Source: Annulohypoxylon bovei var. microspora (Eukaryota > Ascomycota > Sordariomycetes > Xylariales > Hypoxylaceae). Taken from it: a stretch of 64,000 nucleotides of DNA. The stretch's first letter is position 1; each line of letters opens with the position of its first letter. The stretch covers positions 1 to 64,000 of the forward strand of contig MU405347.1 in assembly GCA_022836615.1 (NCBI GenBank), given 5' to 3'. The translations under genes and the position numbers were made by a program. The notes beneath the pieces were generated by a model. The model ran no database searches. It saw only the letters and a program-made list of their open reading frames with translations, and had not been told where the DNA came from. This document shows, piece by piece, positions 59,101 to 64,000 of the stretch.

Positions 59101-60075
59101 ATCACTACGGGGATCGTTCCCGAATTCTTCGAGCAGGGAGAGTCGCGCCAGAAAGCGAAAGATCGGATGTTAAGTATTTGCAAGACCTGGGATACGGATG
59201 TATGGAATGAAGTCAGCTTTGCCAAGATCAAGAACTTGCCGCTGCAGGAGATCATCGGGAAGCGCCGACAGGAGGAGGCTACTATTAAAGTTACCGCAAC
59301 TACATATTGTCGGAACTTTTTGAAGCACGTAAGTCTTACACTATTCTGGTTTATTATCACTCCATTGTATGGGCTTATGCTAAACAAACTTTAGTTCGCC
59401 ATGTGTCACGATCAGTGGCTTATCACGGAACATATTTCATCTCTCCGTTCAGCCCTAGCAGACCAGAATCTACAGTTATTACCGGACTATGAGCAGCGCA
59501 TTCAAGTCCTAAAAGACCTTTCGTTTATCGACGACGATACCCGAATTCAACTCAAGGGCAAGGTCGCATGCGAGATTCACTCGGCCGACGAGCTTGTCCT
59601 CACCGAGCTCATCCTCGACAACGTTCTCGCAGACTACGAACCAGCCGAGATCGCCGCCCTACTCTCAGCCTTCGTGTTCCAGGAAAAAACAGAATCGGTG
59701 CCCAACCTCACGGGCAGCCTGGAGCGCGGCATGAAGACAATCATCGAGATCAGCGAGAAGGTCAACACGGTGCAGACGGAGCACCAGGTGATCCAGAGCG
59801 CGGAGGACAGCAACGACTTCGTGTCTCGCCCGCGCTTCGGGCTCATGGAGGTCGTGTACGAGTGGGCGCGCGGCATGAGCTTCAAGAACATCACCGACCT
59901 CACCGACGTGCTCGAGGGCACGATCGTGCGGACCATCACCAGGCTCGACGAGACCTGCCGCGAAGTCAAGAACGCGGCCAGGATCATCGGCGACCCCGAG
60001 CTCTACCAGAAGATGCAGACCGCCCAAGAGATGATCAAGAGGGATATTACGGCCGTCGCTAGTCTGTATATGTAG
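56191..60075 (+). CDS. SKI2: Ski2-type DExH RNA helicase of the Ski complex (1272 aa)
   Basis: Two exons, 56191-59328 and 59395-60075 (66-bp intron GTAAGT...TTAG). The protein feeds RNA to the cytoplasmic exosome with Ski3 and Ski8. Visible motifs: AHTSAGKT (Walker A, about 327), DEVHY (motif II, about 417), SATVPN (motif III), FATETFAMGLN (about 705) and QMAGRAGRRG (motif VI, about 736), then the winged-helix, ratchet and DSHCT C-terminal domain ending ITAVASLYM. An arginine/glycine-rich block (about 528-585, many RGG and QRGG units) sits in the insertion before motif IV. The N-terminal Ski2 segment with LEVAPGMERGIDF is present. Length matches yeast Ski2. Confidence 0.95.
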
Positions 60076-62886
60076 GTAGGTAGTTTAATCGCCTGTCTGA
60101 CTTAGGGTGTCTTGCCTGGGAGCTAGGAGACCTGATATAGGAGAGCTTTGTCTAGAGGCTTAGCTGCGCAGTCAGTTACAGTTGTTATCGCATTCAGGGG
60201 CGAAATGGATGGATGGGAAAATCATGGCGGGGTAGGAATGGTCATGAGATGAACGGTACGATGATACTGCTATGAAATGAAACTTGCTATTTGCTCTGAT
60301 TATACCTTTTTGTTATTATTTAGTGATTTGATGTCTACCTTTCTGGATACCGGTAGGTATGGGCGGTATTGTGTTTTGTTCGTATTAGCAATTTCCCTGT
60401 TTGTAGGTTAGGTGTGGTAAGGATGACAACCCCCTTTTTCCGTATATGACTATTCTCACAAGTCATACTTCGCAAGTAAACTTTACTGCAGATTTGAGCA
60501 GATAATGAGAGGTTTTTAGGGTTATAAATTATGTAGTAATGATAGCCTAGCCGAACGGTGCGTAAGACTACATGAAAGAGCTATACAACATCGGGATTTG
60601 AGGTGTTTACTACATAGATATACACTTAATGTATCTACCTGGTGAGCTGATTACAAGTTAATTCCTAAAGATAATCTAGAAACTTACTCATGATTAGAAT
60701 GGATACCTACACATAGGAAGGTACGTATGTGCTAGGTATACTAACCTTCTAGGCTAACATACTGTATAATAATCAGCGGATTGCTAGGTAGGTTTCGATA
60801 TTTTTGCCTTGAGCAATATTGTCTAGGTATTAAGTCTTATAAAACCTCTCTTGATCAATACGGATGATATAATTCCAATAATTCATCAAACATTAGAATG
60901 TTTTCATTTCATTATTCAGACCATCTGCATAATCCCTGTGATAATTCCATTCGCAGGAACTTTGCTTTCCTCCTTACCTACAATCATTGGCGGTACGTTC
61001 TGGTACACCCTTATTCTGATTCATTAGGATAGGTACCTAGATACCTAGTCACTAGACTCTATCTAGTCTATCACAATGGACCCGGAGATATTGGACCAGC
61101 ATCTGGAATACTTTTGGGGGTCGCCGTCCCCGCCTACGCTCGAATACTTCATTAAAACCACGGTCTAGGTTGTAAGTTGCCTTTTATTCTCTTCTCTTTC
61201 TCCTTTTACCTTTAACCACAGTGAGAGTTTTACTCGACTGCCCAACACATCAACTCGACTCTAGCCAATTCTTCCCTTAAGCGTTCTGTCACCACAACCG
61301 CTTAACATGATTGTCTCGATTCCGACTACAACTCTATCCTAGCGTATCATCACTATGAGAGAGAAATAAGCTAATTCTCATATTGCTATAAGGTGAAATT
61401 ACTAATAACCTCTACCAAATACGATGCTTAACAAAAGCCTACATACTATTATAAATTCTTCTTTAGCACTTAGTAACTCACCTCCACGCCCTCATATCAT
61501 GGAATTCTTCTCCAAGTATTCTAGACCCTAACTTCGGTTTCGATCGCTCAAAGAAAATGGACGCACTTCTCCATTACCTGATAACTTCCAAGGCCTCTCA
61601 ATGGACTCTGCTATGCGGACTCTTCATCCTCCGCCACGAAGCAAGTGGCGGCAGCTGAACGCAAGGACGAGAGGCGCAGACCATCATGTGGTCGAAATAT
61701 GTTGGGGAATTGGTGGCAGAATAAAAGCCCCCAGACCAAGTTGCCGGACTCTGAGAAGATTCAGCTATCCCTTTGAGCAAGAATAGGATAAATAATCGAG
61801 TGAATAGTTAGATGAAGAATGGTATCAAGGGGACAGAAAGGTTTGAAACCGCCAAATTTCTAAGCACGAGAGACCTCAACTATGCTCACAGATCACAAGC
61901 CCCTTCGCATAATTTCTTGAATCAATCCATATTCAAATCATCTTCGATGGAGGGTACAGCTATTGACAAAGATGGGCTACAAGTTTCAATGGGAGAACCG
62001 CATTGCGTTCTTTTTATTTGAGTGCTGGCAATGGATTTGCTCAAGGTACGAGCTCTTCGGGGCGTCCAATACCCCAGACTTGCTCGAGGGAAGTTTCCAG
62101 ACTTCCCTCTCGCAGTGAAGAACACGATCATCTCCCCCCGTCTGCGCCTACATGAGAAAGCACAATCAAGGGAGGGACACCAATCTTCCTCAACGCATAA
62201 GAATAACAACTCATTACTGAACGCCAACACTACAGACGTGCCATAATAATTGGTAGCTCTAGGTAGGTATTTAATCTCAAGAACGATAACGAGCAAGGGA
62301 GTTTATATAAGAATAGCCAAGATAGGGATAATAAATCCACACTAGAATACTTATTAGACGATTCATACATACCTTAGAGTAAATAGCAAGCTAGACATGC
62401 CGTCGTTCCCCTGAGAAATATATTCATTTATCAAGATGACCCCACAGAATCACAATGTCAACAATAGGTATTAATCGGCGATACAGTAGGCAATACGCGG
62501 GAATTGAAAATTGTCTATAACTTCAACTCGACCTACGAGTCCCTCAAATCGCGACCGCCGAAGGTAGCAAAGAGAGCAATATCTGTTTCTAGCCCCACTA
62601 ATAAACAGCGCAGTATGTGCCCAAGGTAAAAAAATGAAAAGCCGGAACGCCAGACCCATCCCTTATGTCGTAATGCTAGGTAATCAAAGTTGGCCGTGCC
62701 GAATCAGTCACGTACTGATGCTGCGCCCTCTGCAACGTGTATGTAAATCCGCTTTACTCATCCCGCCACGAGCTGCGCAACGCGCTCCTCGCCTTCGCGC
62801 TCATCACCATCACCGCCACCACCTCCTCTACCCTCACTCCCGCCCCCGCTCCCATCGCCATCGCCACGGCCACGGCCCCCGGCCTT
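60076..62886. other. Intergenic region, 2.8 kb, no confident gene
   Basis: The first part is the Ski2 3' UTR. Many TAGGTA/TACCTA words occur (60066, 60350, 60730, 60790, 61030, 62262). A 30-codon ORF at 61076-61168 (starts MDPEILDQH, ends KTTV) has a good ATG context but no recognised relatives. Longer frames at 61601-62246 lack domain features. A pyrimidine-rich, CCACC-repeat stretch at 62800-62880 abuts the stop of the next gene. Confidence 0.5.
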
Positions 62887-63676
62887 CTAAGCCCGCAGGG
62901 CCCTTAGCCTCTGCTGCAGGGCGTCCTCCTCCTCGGCGGTGGGCTCGGCGGCGGCGGCGGGCAGCGCGGGCTCGGCCTTGCTCGGCTGCGCGGCGTTGAG
63001 CTGGGTGTTGAGCTGGACGCCGGCGTCGTCGGCGAGCTTGCCGAGCAGCTCGTGGACCGCCTCCTCGGACACCTGCTGCGACGTCGTCTGCGAGATCGCG
63101 TCCTGGTAGATGCCGTTGTTGACGGCGTATTCTTCGTTCTGCTGCTTGAACTGCTCGAGCGTCATGAGGGTCTGTTGGGTTTATGTTTATGTTAGTTAGT
63201 GTCCTGAGGTTATATTATGTATATATATAAATGTGTGTGTGTGTGTGTGTGTGGGTGTGGAAGGGAAACGCACGCGCTCGGGATTCGCGTTCCGCTGGGC
63301 GGCGCTCATGGTGCGCGAGGACTGCCCCATCATGTGCGTCATCCGGTTCATGGCGTTGTTGGCCTGGATCTGCGACACGCTGAGCTCGGCCATGTCGGCC
63401 ATCTGGTCCATCTGCTGGGCCAGGGCCTGCTTCGAGAGCAGCACCTTGGCCTTCTGGTACGCCTTCGCCGTGTCGCCCTTCTTCAGAAGCTCCTGGATCT
63501 GCTTCTTCAGGAGCGGGTCCTGCTTCGCGGCTTTCTGGGCCTCGCGGCGCGCTTGCTTGGCTTGGAACTGTTGGACGGTAGTGTTAGTGATGAGGTGGAG
63601 GGCTTCGGGGCTGGGGGTGGCATACGCGGGCCTGGAACTCGACTTGCATGTCGCGGGCGAGTTGTCGGTTCGACAT
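62887..63676 (-). CDS. ESCRT-III subunit of the Snf7 family, CHMP1/Did2-like (203 aa)
   Basis: Three exons on the minus strand: 63644-63676, 63274-63567 and 62887-63171, total 203 residues. The N-terminus is MSNRQLARDMQ, then an amphipathic basic helix FQAKQARREAQKAAK, a long helical hairpin (QELLKKGDTAKAYQKAKVLLSKQ...MAELSVSQIQANNAMNRM) and a second half MTLEQFKQQNEEYAVNNGIY...VHELLGKLADDAGVQL. The C-terminus EEDALQQRLRALR fits the MIM1 motif that binds the Vps4 MIT domain. Such proteins polymerise on endosomal membranes during multivesicular body sorting. The donor of intron 1 (CAA|GTCGAG) is unusual, so the first junction is less certain. Intron 2 contains a (TG)n microsatellite. Did2 is the best guess, but other Snf7 members are not excluded. 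Confidence 0.8.
63231..63253 (+). repeat. (TG)n microsatellite in intron 2 of the ESCRT-III gene
   Basis: About eleven TG units within the intron between exons 2 and 3 of the minus-strand ESCRT-III gene. Confidence 0.85.
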
Positions 63677-64000
63677 CTTGGCTGGGTGGGGAGATAAGCG
63701 TAAGGGTTCGTGGATTGATGGTAGTAGCCGGTGATGGCTTCACAGATGGGGGCCAAGGGTTGGCTCAATCGAATACGCGTTCAATTTGTCGGGCAATATC
63801 GAAACGAGCGGAAAGGCTAGGAAATTTGTTGAGAAGGTCGTCGTCGTTAGGAAAGATACGGAATAGAGTTGCGGTTCGGTGTTCTAGCCCAGTCGGCAGC
63901 CGGGCATTTCTTGGTGGGGCGAAGTTAAACGCCTCTCTCTGACGAATGACGAATGACGCAGTTCAGTGGATTTTTGTTAGGTTCGCCGGAGGAGGCAACT

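Noticed and set aside
59568..60062. Overlapping 164-codon frame in the Ski2 C-terminus
   Set aside because: A second frame of a GC-rich exon with Arg/His-biased composition; the Ski2 frame is clearly real.
63217..63942. 241-codon plus-strand frame over the ESCRT-III gene
   Set aside because: Antisense shadow of a GC-rich gene running through its TG microsatellite.

Overview
The window is nuclear DNA of a filamentous ascomycete (Pezizomycotina, plausibly Sordariomycetes). Grounds: short GT-AG introns with CTAAC-type branch points, a Zn2Cys6 regulator, an AA9 lytic polysaccharide monooxygenase, a fungal bimodular NRPS, a THI5/NMT1 gene with a TPP riboswitch in its leader, and extreme C-to-T decay of retrotransposons typical of repeat-induced point mutation (RIP). 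Gene models below were spliced by hand; each keeps one reading frame through all exons.

Layout. (1) 1-20.75 kb is a RIP-decayed AT-rich block with no intact gene. It is a nest of Ty3/Gypsy chromovirus-type LTR elements. An older plus-strand element ('copy 0') begins outside the window. It is interrupted by a complete minus-strand element (copy A, 333-5996, 5-bp duplication ATTAT), by a complete plus-strand element (copy B, 6433-12092) and, inside its 3' LTR, by a 1445-bp TA-flanked element full of inverted and tandem repeats. Copy C (14166-19833, duplication TAAAT) lies next to it. (2) At about 20.75 kb the composition changes abruptly inside a 5'-truncated dehydrogenase-like gene. (3) 21.4-27.3 kb is gene-poor: a small Cys-rich ORF, an 844-bp inverted-repeat element, a UbiA prenyltransferase gene and a long perfect hairpin. 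(4) 27.3-30.9 kb holds a five-exon gene for a protein with a fungal STAND-type N-terminal domain and a degenerate ankyrin-like region. (5) 31.9-33.4 kb is thiamine-pyrimidine synthase preceded by a TPP riboswitch. (6) 33.7-45.3 kb is a candidate biosynthetic cluster: SAM methyltransferase (-), 2-oxoglutarate/Fe(II) oxygenase (-) and a divergent A-T-C-A-T-C NRPS (+). (7) 45.6-64 kb is a housekeeping-like stretch: AA9 LPMO (-), F-box protein (-), Zn2Cys6 regulator (+), complex I 20.9/21-kDa subunit (-), Csm3/Swi3 fork-protection factor (+), Ski2 RNA helicase (+) and a CHMP1/Did2-like ESCRT-III protein (-).

How genes may work together. The NRPS and oxygenase diverge from one intergenic region of about 0.9 kb, and the methyltransferase is the next gene, so a modified dipeptide or diketopiperazine is the simplest prediction for that locus. 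The Zn2Cys6 regulator is 5 kb beyond the NRPS, separated by two unrelated genes, so its link is uncertain. The thiamine gene adjoining the cluster should be controlled by thiamine pyrophosphate through splicing of its leader intron. No CRISPR array, rRNA or intact tRNA was seen.
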